A stretch of 6,824 nt of DNA from Chitinophagaceae bacterium (GTDB lineage: Bacteria > Bacteroidota > Bacteroidia > Chitinophagales > Chitinophagaceae). Positions within the stretch are counted from its first letter, which is position 1. Each line of letters opens with the position of its first letter. Location: contig CANEWV010000091.1 in the NCBI GenBank assembly GCA_947442905.1, forward strand, positions 1 to 6,824, given 5' to 3'. The notes under the pieces are model-generated. The model was not told the DNA's origin and made no database searches. It saw only the letters and a program-made list of their open reading frames with translations. Positions 1-6,392 of the stretch are shown piece after piece. A program made the position numbers and the translations under genes.

Positions 1-74
1 GCCGTGGCTTTGAGTCCGGACGGGTGCAGGCCGCGATTGCCAAAATAAAAGCAGGCCTTAAAGAAAATTCTTAA
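1..74 (+). CDS. 3' end of an unidentified gene (partial)
   Basis: The frame starting at base 3 is open from the window edge to a TAA at 72-74 and encodes 23 C-terminal residues, beginning RGFESGRVQ and ending AGLKENS. The other two forward frames hit stops early (TGA at 11-13, TAA at 46-48). The peptide looks like an ordinary basic, helical protein tail, but it is too short for me to assign a family. It ends 8 nt before the ATG of the amidase gene on the same strand, so the two may be co-transcribed. That the frame is coding is inferred from its openness, composition and position. Confidence 0.55.
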   Translation, partial: RGFESGRVQAAIAKIKAGLKENS

Positions 75-82
75 CTTGCACT

Positions 83-865
83 ATGGGTAATTTACACATC
101 AGCCTCATACAAACCGATCTTTTTTGGGAAGACAAGTTTAGAAACCTTGAGATGCTCGGAAAAAAAATTGCAGCTGTTGAAGCGGCTACACAAATTGTGG
201 TATTACCCGAAATGTTTAACACCGGTTTTAGCATGCAACCCAAATTATTTGCCGAAACCATGGAAGGCCCTACCGTTGAGTGGATGGTAGAACAGGCGGC
301 AATGCATAAAATAATTTTAACAGGCAGTGTTATTATAGAAGAAGACAATAGGTTTTACAACCGCTTACTCTGGGTATTACCAAATGGTCAAGTGGCTTAT
401 TACAACAAAAGACACTTGTTTGCATTTGCTGGCGAAGACAAAGAATATACAGCGGGCAATAAAAGATTAATTGCACAAGTAAACGGATGGAAAATTTGTT
501 TGCAAATATGTTACGACCTACGTTTTCCAGTATGGGCGCGCAAACAAACACCCGACGAATATGACCTGTTACTCTATGTAGCCAATTGGCCCGAAAGACG
601 CAACCACGCCTGGAAAACCTTACTATGCGCGCGTGCCATAGAAAATCAAACCTATGTGGTAGGCGTTAACAGAGTTGGCAAAGATGGAAATCAAATAAAC
701 CATAGTGGTGATAGTATGATTGTTGATCCAATGGGACAAGTACTTTATTACAAAGCCGATGACGAAGACACCGTGTACATGGAATTAGAAAAAGAAGTAG
801 TGCTTGGGGTTAGAGAAAAGTTTCCTTTTGGACGCGACGCCGATTCGTTTTCTGTTGGGCTTTAA
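83..865 (+). CDS. yafV: Nitrilase-superfamily omega-amidase, YafV/Nit2-like
   Basis: A complete 260-residue carbon-nitrogen hydrolase, close to the length of E. coli YafV. The Glu-Lys-Cys triad is visible: E43 in LPEMF, K109 in YYNKRHLF and the nucleophile C143 in QICYDLRFP; E118 in the AGED segment matches the family's second glutamate. The stretches CYDLRFPVWAR, LLLYVANWP, ARAIENQTYV and GVNRVGKDGN are strongly YafV-like. The family deamidates alpha-keto acid amides such as 2-oxoglutaramate and 2-oxosuccinamate, clearing the products of glutamine/asparagine transaminases, often in methionine salvage. There is no signal peptide, so it is expected to be cytoplasmic. The first ATG fits the family N-terminus (HISLIQTDLFWED). 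No aminotransferase partner is visible, but the upstream gene is cut off. The stop codon overlaps that of the convergent peptidase gene. The family call is secure; the exact substrate is inferred from homology. Confidence 0.93.
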   Translation: MGNLHISLIQTDLFWEDKFRNLEMLGKKIAAVEAATQIVVLPEMFNTGFSMQPKLFAETMEGPTVEWMVEQAAMHKIILTGSVIIEEDNRFYNRLLWVLPNGQVAYYNKRHLFAFAGEDKEYTAGNKRLIAQVNGWKICLQICYDLRFPVWARKQTPDEYDLLLYVANWPERRNHAWKTLLCARAIENQTYVVGVNRVGKDGNQINHSGDSMIVDPMGQVLYYKADDEDTVYMELEKEVVLGVREKFPFGRDADSFSVGL

Positions 866-2349
866 TTTTTTTGCTGAATCATTTTTTTTACCGCTTCCAA
901 TTTATTGTCTACACCCATTTTGATAGCATAGGAATTGGGTTCTACTAAAATATCTGGAACAACGCCTCTGCCTTTGGGTCTTGTTTTATCCATCACCATA
1001 CGGTATAATGGAAGTCTAAATAATAATTTTGAGCGCGGAAGTTTAATGGTAGGTATTAAAATAGCAGTATTACCATAATAACCACCACCTGTTTCTTCGC
1101 CAATAATGGTAACATTTTTTTGCTTGATGAGCGGAGAAGTAAATAAGGTAGATGCAGAAAACGTATAACCACCCTGCAAAATATATACGTTTCCATCAAA
1201 ATGATTTTTAGTAAATGGCTGGTAATAATGCGTTTCGTACCTTTTTAAATGATAGCCACCGCCATCCATTTTTTTAGAAATCATTAGTTTGGCGAGCGTA
1301 TGCCCCATCACCGAAAAATAACTACCAAACGGAATTTTACGAATGCCTCTATTATTTGCAAATACACTATCAGCTATTTTGAAGGAATGATCTGAAACAT
1401 ATTTCGTAAGAAGTGTAGAATTTTTTAATTCACCACCTCCGTTGCTTCGTAGATCGATGACCAAATTTTTAACACCGGATACTTTAATATTTCTAAAACT
1501 TTTTGTGATAAACTTTTTAAAACCCCTGCCCGAAAAACTACTCAGGTTTATAAAAGCAGTATTTGTAGCACTATCAATAAGGAGCGTCCACTTTTTGGGT
1601 ACTACGGGTTTTATTGTTTTAGATTTACTTACAGTCTCGGTTGTTTTTTTGATGCTGTCTTTTTTTGGCTTTGGTCGAGCATAGGCCGCAATCTGAGTGG
1701 TTTGCTTATTACCTAGGCTATCTATATAAGAAATCTGATACACGCTATCTACATTACCAAACCTGGCTTTATACCAATTCGAAAAATTATTGGTCAGCAC
1801 CTGACTTTTAAAATTAATACTGTTGCCGTCTGTGCTTATGATGCTATACATACTATCTACCAGTGCGCTAACGGGTAACTGGTTGATGCTAGTAACAATA
1901 GTGCCTCTTTTTAATAGGCTGTCTTTGGCATACAAGTTTCCAATGACAACGGCCGAATCTTTCCATACTTTTAGTTGAAGCGGAAACTGCGGAAACCTAA
2001 AAGCAGTATACCACTTTGTAAGTTTTGGCGAAAAATGTACCGACGTATGACCACACTTTATTTGCGCTAAATAAGTAGCTACAACATTTCTAAATTGCCA
2101 CGCCGACATGGAATCTTTAACAGAAGCTAGGGCGCGAGAAAAATGTAAATCCATACTATCTTTTGGCGTATACCAATACATACTAGGATGGTTTTGTTCC
2201 AGCACCTTGTGCAGGGTTTGTAAATCTTGTAAAAGCTTTGCTGGCGCTATTTTTGGCGCATCTGCTAATTTTTTTTGCGCCATGATGGGTGCCCAAAAAA
2301 GTAGGCAACAGAAAAACAAAACAGTTTTGTAACCAGTACAGGCGTGCAT
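862..2349 (-). CDS. Secreted S41-family (C-terminal-processing-like) peptidase
   Basis: A 495-residue exported protein. Residues 1-24 form a signal peptide (hydrophobic core about 9-22, likely cut after A24 in IMA-Q). Residues 38-115 form an N-terminal helical region containing EQNHPSMYWY and CGHTSVHF, typical of Bacteroidota S41 proteins. Residues 125-170 look like a degenerate PDZ domain (KRGTIVTSINQLPV). Residues 224-253 are a Lys/Ser/Thr/Pro-rich linker. The catalytic domain runs from about 255 to 470, with VIDLRSNGGG (297-306), GGYTFSAS (393-400; S398 is the predicted nucleophile), IGEETGGG (416-423) and the family-typical GVVPDI (462-467). The lysine of the E. coli Tsp Ser-Lys dyad is absent: the matching position is G423. 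It therefore belongs to the Lys-less branch, where a His (H101 is a candidate) and an acid may serve, or it may be inactive. Probably periplasmic; substrate unknown. It is the last gene of the minus operon, 15 nt after thiL. Confidence 0.87.
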   Translation of the reverse strand: MHACTGYKTVLFFCCLLFWAPIMAQKKLADAPKIAPAKLLQDLQTLHKVLEQNHPSMYWYTPKDSMDLHFSRALASVKDSMSAWQFRNVVATYLAQIKCGHTSVHFSPKLTKWYTAFRFPQFPLQLKVWKDSAVVIGNLYAKDSLLKRGTIVTSINQLPVSALVDSMYSIISTDGNSINFKSQVLTNNFSNWYKARFGNVDSVYQISYIDSLGNKQTTQIAAYARPKPKKDSIKKTTETVSKSKTIKPVVPKKWTLLIDSATNTAFINLSSFSGRGFKKFITKSFRNIKVSGVKNLVIDLRSNGGGELKNSTLLTKYVSDHSFKIADSVFANNRGIRKIPFGSYFSVMGHTLAKLMISKKMDGGGYHLKRYETHYYQPFTKNHFDGNVYILQGGYTFSASTLFTSPLIKQKNVTIIGEETGGGYYGNTAILIPTIKLPRSKLLFRLPLYRMVMDKTRPKGRGVVPDILVEPNSYAIKMGVDNKLEAVKKMIQQKN

Positions 2350-2364
2350 AGTTTTTAATTAAAA

Positions 2365-3402
2365 TTAGGATTCTTTAAATGCCGTCCAACCCTGTGCTGT
2401 TATATCAAAAGTGTTGCCCCCCTTCGTTAATAGTTTTGATCCCTCATTGATATCAACCACGTAACCAATTACACTAATGTCTTCGTTGAGCGTAATTTTA
2501 TCATGGTCTTCTTGTTTAAGTGTAAAGAGTAGTTCATAATCTTCGCCGCCATTGAGTGCGCATACCGTAGGGTCTAGTCCAAACTTAAATGCCGCTCTTC
2601 TACTCTCATCAGATATAGGCAGTTTTTCTTCGTAAATCCTGCAACCAACAACGCTTTGCTTACAAAGGTGTAACACGTCGCTACTAATACCATCGCTCAC
2701 GTCCATCATAGCAGTTGGTGTAATATTATTTTCGGCAAAAAATGAAATGATTTCTTTGCGCGCTTCTGGTTTTAGAAGTCTTCCTACAATATAACTTTCA
2801 TCTTCTAAATCAGGTTGTACGCCTGGGTTTTCGAGATATATCTTTTTTTCTCTTTCCATGAGTGTTAATCCTAAAAACGCACCACCCAAATCGCCAGACA
2901 CACAAATTAAATCACCAACACCTGCGGTACTTCTTTTTACAAATTTGTCAGGCGCCACTTCGCCAATAGCTGTTACAGAAATAACAAATCCTTTTTGTGA
3001 AGAAGAGGTATCACCACCTACTAAATCTACGCCGTGTTTTTCACAAGCAATATGAACACCTTCATAAAATTCAGTGATAGCTTCTACGCTAAACCGGTTA
3101 CTAATCCCAATACTAATGGTGATTTGTGTAGGCTGCGCATTCATGGCATAAACGTCCGAAAGGTTTACCATCACTGCTTTGTAGCCGAGGTGCTTTAGGG
3201 GCGTATACATCAAATCAAAATGAATACCCTCTAATAATAAATCGGTAGTGACCACTGTTTGTTTTCCAAAATGATCTATCACTGCTGCATCATCGCCCAC
3301 CGATAAAACAGTAGATGCGTTATGCGTTTCAAAATTTTTAGTAAGGTGTTCTATTAATCCAAACTCACCAAGTGTAGTAATTTCTGTTCTTTGTTCGCTC
3401 AT
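2365..3402 (-). CDS. thiL: Thiamine-monophosphate kinase
   Basis: A complete 345-residue ThiL, which phosphorylates thiamine monophosphate to thiamine diphosphate with ATP, the last step of cofactor synthesis in the cytoplasm. It shows the AIR-synthase/PurM-like two-domain architecture. The metal- and nucleotide-binding motifs run in order: GDDAAV (36-41), TTDLLLEGIHF (52-62), NLSDVYAM (80-87), GGDTSSS (129-135), SGDLGGAFLGL (169-179), MDVSDGISSDV (233-243) and NGGEDYELLF (284-293). The start is fixed by the family N-terminus (LGEFGLIEHL) and lies 10 nt after the upstream phosphatase stop; the spacer is A-rich, as is usual for ribosome binding in Bacteroidota. No other thiamine gene is in the window, and the 66-bp region before the operon is too short for a TPP riboswitch, so regulation by thiamine diphosphate at this site is unlikely. 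All expected motifs are present and the gene is intact. Confidence 0.97.
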   Translation of the reverse strand: MSEQRTEITTLGEFGLIEHLTKNFETHNASTVLSVGDDAAVIDHFGKQTVVTTDLLLEGIHFDLMYTPLKHLGYKAVMVNLSDVYAMNAQPTQITISIGISNRFSVEAITEFYEGVHIACEKHGVDLVGGDTSSSQKGFVISVTAIGEVAPDKFVKRSTAGVGDLICVSGDLGGAFLGLTLMEREKKIYLENPGVQPDLEDESYIVGRLLKPEARKEIISFFAENNITPTAMMDVSDGISSDVLHLCKQSVVGCRIYEEKLPISDESRRAAFKFGLDPTVCALNGGEDYELLFTLKQEDHDKITLNEDISVIGYVVDINEGSKLLTKGGNTFDITAQGWTAFKES

Positions 3403-3412
3403 GTTTTATTTT

Positions 3413-4192
3413 TTATTGTACGGCTCCGCCATTTATAATTGCTAGTAACTCATCATGAATATGTCCATTGGTCGCTAATAAATGTGGTTGGTATACGGAG
3501 TAATCTTTACCTGCATAATCGGTTACTTTTCCGCCCGCCTCTTGTACCATTAAAAAACCTGCCGCACTATCCCAGGCTTGTAATTTATGTTCATAAAAAC
3601 CATCAAATTTACCGGCTGCTACCCAGCACAAATCAATGGCAGCACTACCTAGCCTGCGCACAGGTATGCCTTTTCGAATTAATTTTTCAAATACTTGAAG
3701 GGGTCCATTGGGCGTATCTAAATACGTATACGGAAAGCCTGTTACGAGGCATGATTCAATGACTTTGGTTTTTTTGCCAACGCTAATTTTTTTATCGTTT
3801 AAATAGGCACCCTTTCCTTTTTCAGCAAAATAAAATTCATGCATGATGGGGTTATATACCGCGCCCATAATGATTTCGCCGGCTTTTTCGAGGCCTACAC
3901 TTACACAGCAAATAGGTATACCGTTTGCAAAGTTTACCGTACCATCAATTGGGTCTATAATCCATTTGTATTCAGAGCTCGTTATAATTTCACCCGTTTC
4001 TTCACTTAAAATAAAATGATCTGGAAAAGCAGCCTGAATTACACCAATAATGGCCCGCTCTGCAGCATGGTCTGCCTCTGTTACAAGGTTATTAACGCCC
4101 TCTTTGTGGCTAATTTCAAATGCACCATTAAAATACCTTTGCAACTCGGCGGCACCGGCTTTTGTGGCCGCTATCAGTGTTTCTGCTAACAT
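3413..4192 (-). CDS. Inositol-1-monophosphatase family protein (SuhB-like)
   Basis: A complete 259-residue Mg2+-dependent phosphatase of the IMPase/FIG superfamily, normal in length. The metal-binding motifs are all visible: TEAD (38-41), SEET with E64-E65, DPIDGT (80-85, D80 and D83) and AWDSAAG (206-212, D208). The C-terminal signature RRLGSAAIDLCWVAAGKFDGFYE-like block occupies about 179-201, with the usual Gly-Ser-Ala-Ala core. The family hydrolyses myo-inositol-1-phosphate and, in other members, 3'-phosphoadenosine 5'-phosphate, NADP or fructose-1,6-bisphosphate. The DPIDGT-VNFANGIP segment and overall pattern favour SuhB-type over CysQ-type, but the substrate cannot be set by eye. It is cytoplasmic and is the first gene of the minus operon, ahead of thiL. 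The start MLAETLIAATKAG matches the usual family N-terminus and lies 4 nt after a TAnnTTTG promoter box. Confidence 0.94.
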   Translation of the reverse strand: MLAETLIAATKAGAAELQRYFNGAFEISHKEGVNNLVTEADHAAERAIIGVIQAAFPDHFILSEETGEIITSSEYKWIIDPIDGTVNFANGIPICCVSVGLEKAGEIIMGAVYNPIMHEFYFAEKGKGAYLNDKKISVGKKTKVIESCLVTGFPYTYLDTPNGPLQVFEKLIRKGIPVRRLGSAAIDLCWVAAGKFDGFYEHKLQAWDSAAGFLMVQEAGGKVTDYAGKDYSVYQPHLLATNGHIHDELLAIINGGAVQ

Positions 4193-4196
4193 ATCG

Positions 4197-4227
4197 CAAA
4201 AGTAACGAAGATGCGGCCACTATTCAA
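4197..4227 (-). promoter_or_regulatory. Predicted Bacteroidota-type promoter of the phosphatase-thiL-peptidase operon
   Basis: Read on the minus strand, TACTTTTG (4204 down to 4197) matches the Bacteroidota -7 consensus TAnnTTTG exactly. A TTG (4227 down to 4225) lies 20 nt upstream, in the right place for the -33 element. Only 4 nt (CGAT) separate the box from the phosphatase ATG, so transcription would begin at about the start codon. No other such box precedes thiL or the peptidase, so this probably drives all three genes. The motif match is seen; promoter activity is inferred. Confidence 0.6.
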
Positions 4228-4246
4228 GTTTTGTATCATTTTGCTT

Positions 4247-4254
4247 TAGCTTTG
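4247..4254 (+). promoter_or_regulatory. Predicted -7 promoter box of the GH3-LysE operon
   Basis: TAGCTTTG matches the Bacteroidota -7 consensus TAnnTTTG and ends 4 nt (TAGC) before the GH3 ATG, mirroring the box on the other strand. No good -33 TTG lies about 20 nt upstream; the nearest TTG, at 4231-4233, is only 13 nt away. This makes it weaker than its divergent partner. Transcription from it would start at or next to the start codon. Confidence 0.5.
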
Positions 4255-4258
4255 TAGC

Positions 4259-5749
4259 ATGGCCTTATTTGACCTATCCTTATCTCCTAAAAACACAAAA
4301 AAAGAACAGGACCGTGTTTTAAAAAAATTACTCCGTCGTGCAAAAAACACGGCATTTGGAAATACGTATCAGTTTGACCCGCTGTTAAAAAGCAAAACCA
4401 TTGCAAAAGATTTTCAAAAAGTAGTGCCTATTTTTAATTACAATAAAATTTACAACGAGTGGTGGCACAAATGTATTGAGGGCGAATCAGACGTTTGTTG
4501 GCCGGGTAAAATAAAATATTACGCATTAAGTAGCGGAACATCCGAAGCGTCTAGCAAGTACATACCTATTACAAATGCGCTTTTATCTGGTAACAAAACC
4601 ATTATGGTTAAACAGCTCTTAGGCCTTAGGCACTATAATAATATTCCATATACTTCTATCGCAAAGGGTTGGCTCGCTATTGGTGGCAGCACAGAACTAC
4701 AAAAAGGAGCCGGATTTTACGCCGGTGATTTAAGTGGTATCACTGCGAAAAAATTACCTTCTTGGTTTCAGCCTTTTTATAAACCAGGAAAAAAAATAGC
4801 CAAAGAAAAAGATTGGAATAAAAAATTAGAAGAGATTGTAGCAGAAGCGCCCAATTGGGATATTGGATTTTTAATAGGCGTGCCAGCTTGGATCCAGCTC
4901 TGCATCGAAATGATTATCAAAAAGTATGAACTCAATAATATACATGAGCTCTGGCCTAATTTATCTTTTTTTGGACATGGTGGTGTAAGTTTTGAACCCT
5001 ATAAAAAAGGCTTTGAAAAATTATTAGGTAAACCAATTACCTATATAGAAACTTATTTAGCGAGCGAGGGTTTTATTGCTTACCAAGACCATCAAAACGC
5101 AGTAGGGATGCGACTTGTAACAGGTCAGCACTTGTTTTTAGAATTCGTTCCTTTTAATGAAGATAATTTTGACGAAGACGGAGAAATAAAAGACAATGCA
5201 ACTGCATTACTAATAGATGAAGTGAAAGAAGGAACTGATTATGCCATTTTAATTAGTACAGCTGCAGGCGCTTGGCGATATCTTATTGGTGATACCGTTA
5301 AATTTATTGATAAGCAAAATGCACAAATTATTATTACGGGCAGAACGAAACACTTTTTAAGTTTAGTAGGCGAGCACTTAAGTGTAGATAATATGAACAA
5401 GGCGGTTGAAACAGTAAGTCACGCTTTTAACATTAGCATTCCAGAATATACAGTAACAGGAGTTCCGCATGGAAATTTCTTTGGGCATAAATGGTATGTG
5501 GCCTGCAATGACACTGTTAATGAAAACGAATTAGCAACCGCTATTGATCAGTACCTCTGTACCATCAATGATGATTACGCCACCGAAAGAAAGAGTGCCT
5601 TACAAAACGTTTCAGTAACCGTGATTAATGAAGATGTAGTTCGCGGTTTTATGGAGTCGCAAGGAAAATTAGGCGGACAACATAAGTTTCCGAGGGTATT
5701 AAAAGGTAAACTATTAGAGGCATTTGAAACTTTCATACGTAATTCATAA
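4259..5749 (+). CDS. GH3-family acyl-adenylate-forming enzyme (bacterial auxin-responsive GH3 homologue)
   Basis: A 496-residue cytoplasmic protein of the GH3 family within the ANL (firefly-luciferase-like) superfamily. Family motifs in order: ALSSGTSEASSKYIP (89-103, nucleotide-binding loop), FGHGGVSFEPY (238-248), YLASEGFIA (266-274, matching the GH3 Y-x-x-S-E motif), GAWRYLIGDTVKF (337-349, conserved W-R-Y-x-x-G-D), TGRTKHFLSLVGEHLS (360-375, hinge into the C-terminal domain) and GGQHKFPRVLKG (472-483). The length is somewhat short of plant GH3 proteins (about 600). Plant members adenylate jasmonate, indole-acetate or benzoates and join them to amino acids. Bacterial members are widespread but, as far as I know, mostly uncharacterised, so the substrate here is unknown. 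The start is supported by the N-terminal helix typical of the family (RVLKKLLRRAKNTAFG) and by the lack of a nearby downstream Met. It heads an operon with a LysE-type exporter 3 nt downstream. All core motifs are intact. Confidence 0.9.
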   Translation: MALFDLSLSPKNTKKEQDRVLKKLLRRAKNTAFGNTYQFDPLLKSKTIAKDFQKVVPIFNYNKIYNEWWHKCIEGESDVCWPGKIKYYALSSGTSEASSKYIPITNALLSGNKTIMVKQLLGLRHYNNIPYTSIAKGWLAIGGSTELQKGAGFYAGDLSGITAKKLPSWFQPFYKPGKKIAKEKDWNKKLEEIVAEAPNWDIGFLIGVPAWIQLCIEMIIKKYELNNIHELWPNLSFFGHGGVSFEPYKKGFEKLLGKPITYIETYLASEGFIAYQDHQNAVGMRLVTGQHLFLEFVPFNEDNFDEDGEIKDNATALLIDEVKEGTDYAILISTAAGAWRYLIGDTVKFIDKQNAQIIITGRTKHFLSLVGEHLSVDNMNKAVETVSHAFNISIPEYTVTGVPHGNFFGHKWYVACNDTVNENELATAIDQYLCTINDDYATERKSALQNVSVTVINEDVVRGFMESQGKLGGQHKFPRVLKGKLLEAFETFIRNS

Positions 5750-5752
5750 AAA

Positions 5753-6391
5753 ATGGTAGCGCCGCTAATAAAAGGTTTGTTACTGGGTTTGATATTAAGC
5801 ATTTCGGTGGGTCCCATCATTTTTGCAATCATTAAACATAGCATCAACAGTGGTCGTAAGGCGGGATTAAGCTTTGTGGCAGGGGTTTCAGCTTCAGATA
5901 TTTCGCTGGTATTATTTTGTAATTTTTTTACCGGACTTTTTGCAACAGCCCTAGCGAATAAAAGTAAAATAGCATTAGCGGGAAGTGTTTTTTTAATTGG
6001 ACTTGGCATTTATACACTACTATTTAAAAAAGTAAGTATTGCTGAAAAGACAAGTGATGCGCAAGAAAAATTAAGTTGGCAAAAATATGTTGGTCTCTTT
6101 TTATCTGGTTTTTTTATGAACACATTAAACCCTGGTGTGTTTTTATTTTGGTTTGCTTGGACCGCAGCGATTGTAGCAGACGCATCAGCAGCAAGCAATC
6201 CAGCCAATTACAAAGCGGTTGTTTTTATTACCTGTCTTGTTTTTGTGCTTGCCTCCGATATTGTTAAAGTTATTTTATCAGAAAAATTAAGGCCAAAACT
6301 CAACACTAAAAACTTACATTTAATCAATCAAATTGCCGGCGTTATTCTCATAGGGTTTGGTGTGTTCCTTTTTTATGGAGCGTTAAAATAA
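5753..6391 (+). CDS. LysE/RhtB-family amino-acid exporter
   Basis: A 212-residue inner-membrane protein, normal for the LysE superfamily. About six hydrophobic segments are visible, at roughly 5-27, 38-60, 72-92, 112-140, 153-175 and 190-210. The family's N-terminal motif is present as LSISVGPIIFAIIKHSINSGRKAG (15-38 region; S-x-G-P core at 18-21), followed by FVAGVSASDI (41-50). The central motif MNTLNPGVFLFW (122-133) carries the conserved Asn-Pro. A short charged loop (92-110) separates the halves. LysE-type carriers export lysine, threonine, homoserine and related small solutes using the proton motive force; specificity cannot be read from sequence. The ATG lies 3 nt after the GH3 stop in an A-rich stretch, so translation is probably coupled to GH3. 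That position suggests it exports an amino acid or an acyl-amino acid related to GH3 (inference). Confidence 0.9.
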   Translation: MVAPLIKGLLLGLILSISVGPIIFAIIKHSINSGRKAGLSFVAGVSASDISLVLFCNFFTGLFATALANKSKIALAGSVFLIGLGIYTLLFKKVSIAEKTSDAQEKLSWQKYVGLFLSGFFMNTLNPGVFLFWFAWTAAIVADASAASNPANYKAVVFITCLVFVLASDIVKVILSEKLRPKLNTKNLHLINQIAGVILIGFGVFLFYGALK

Positions 6392-6392
6392 A

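Noticed and set aside
72..79. TAACTTGC just before the amidase ATG, resembling the TAnnTTTG promoter box
   Set aside because: It is one T short of the consensus and overlaps the stop codon of the upstream gene; co-transcription across the 8-nt gap explains the layout as well.
866..892. T-rich stretch after the amidase stop as an intrinsic terminator
   Set aside because: No GC-rich stem precedes the T-runs, and the region codes for the C-terminus of the peptidase.
871..2349. Lipoprotein signal in the peptidase N-terminus because of C14-C15
   Set aside because: The residues before the cysteines (LFF) do not form a lipobox, and the hydrophobic core continues past them to a normal signal peptidase I site at A24-Q25.
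3439..3762. A 107-codon open frame on the plus strand inside the phosphatase gene
   Set aside because: It lies antisense to the conserved C-terminal half of the phosphatase and has no ribosome-binding or family signal.
4193..4258. TPP riboswitch upstream of the operon that contains thiL
   Set aside because: The gap is only 66 bp, shared by two promoters, and lacks the conserved thi-box core.
5575..6009. A 144-codon open frame on the minus strand across the GH3-LysE junction
   Set aside because: It is antisense to two genes with clear family motifs, and its translation shows no recognisable domain.
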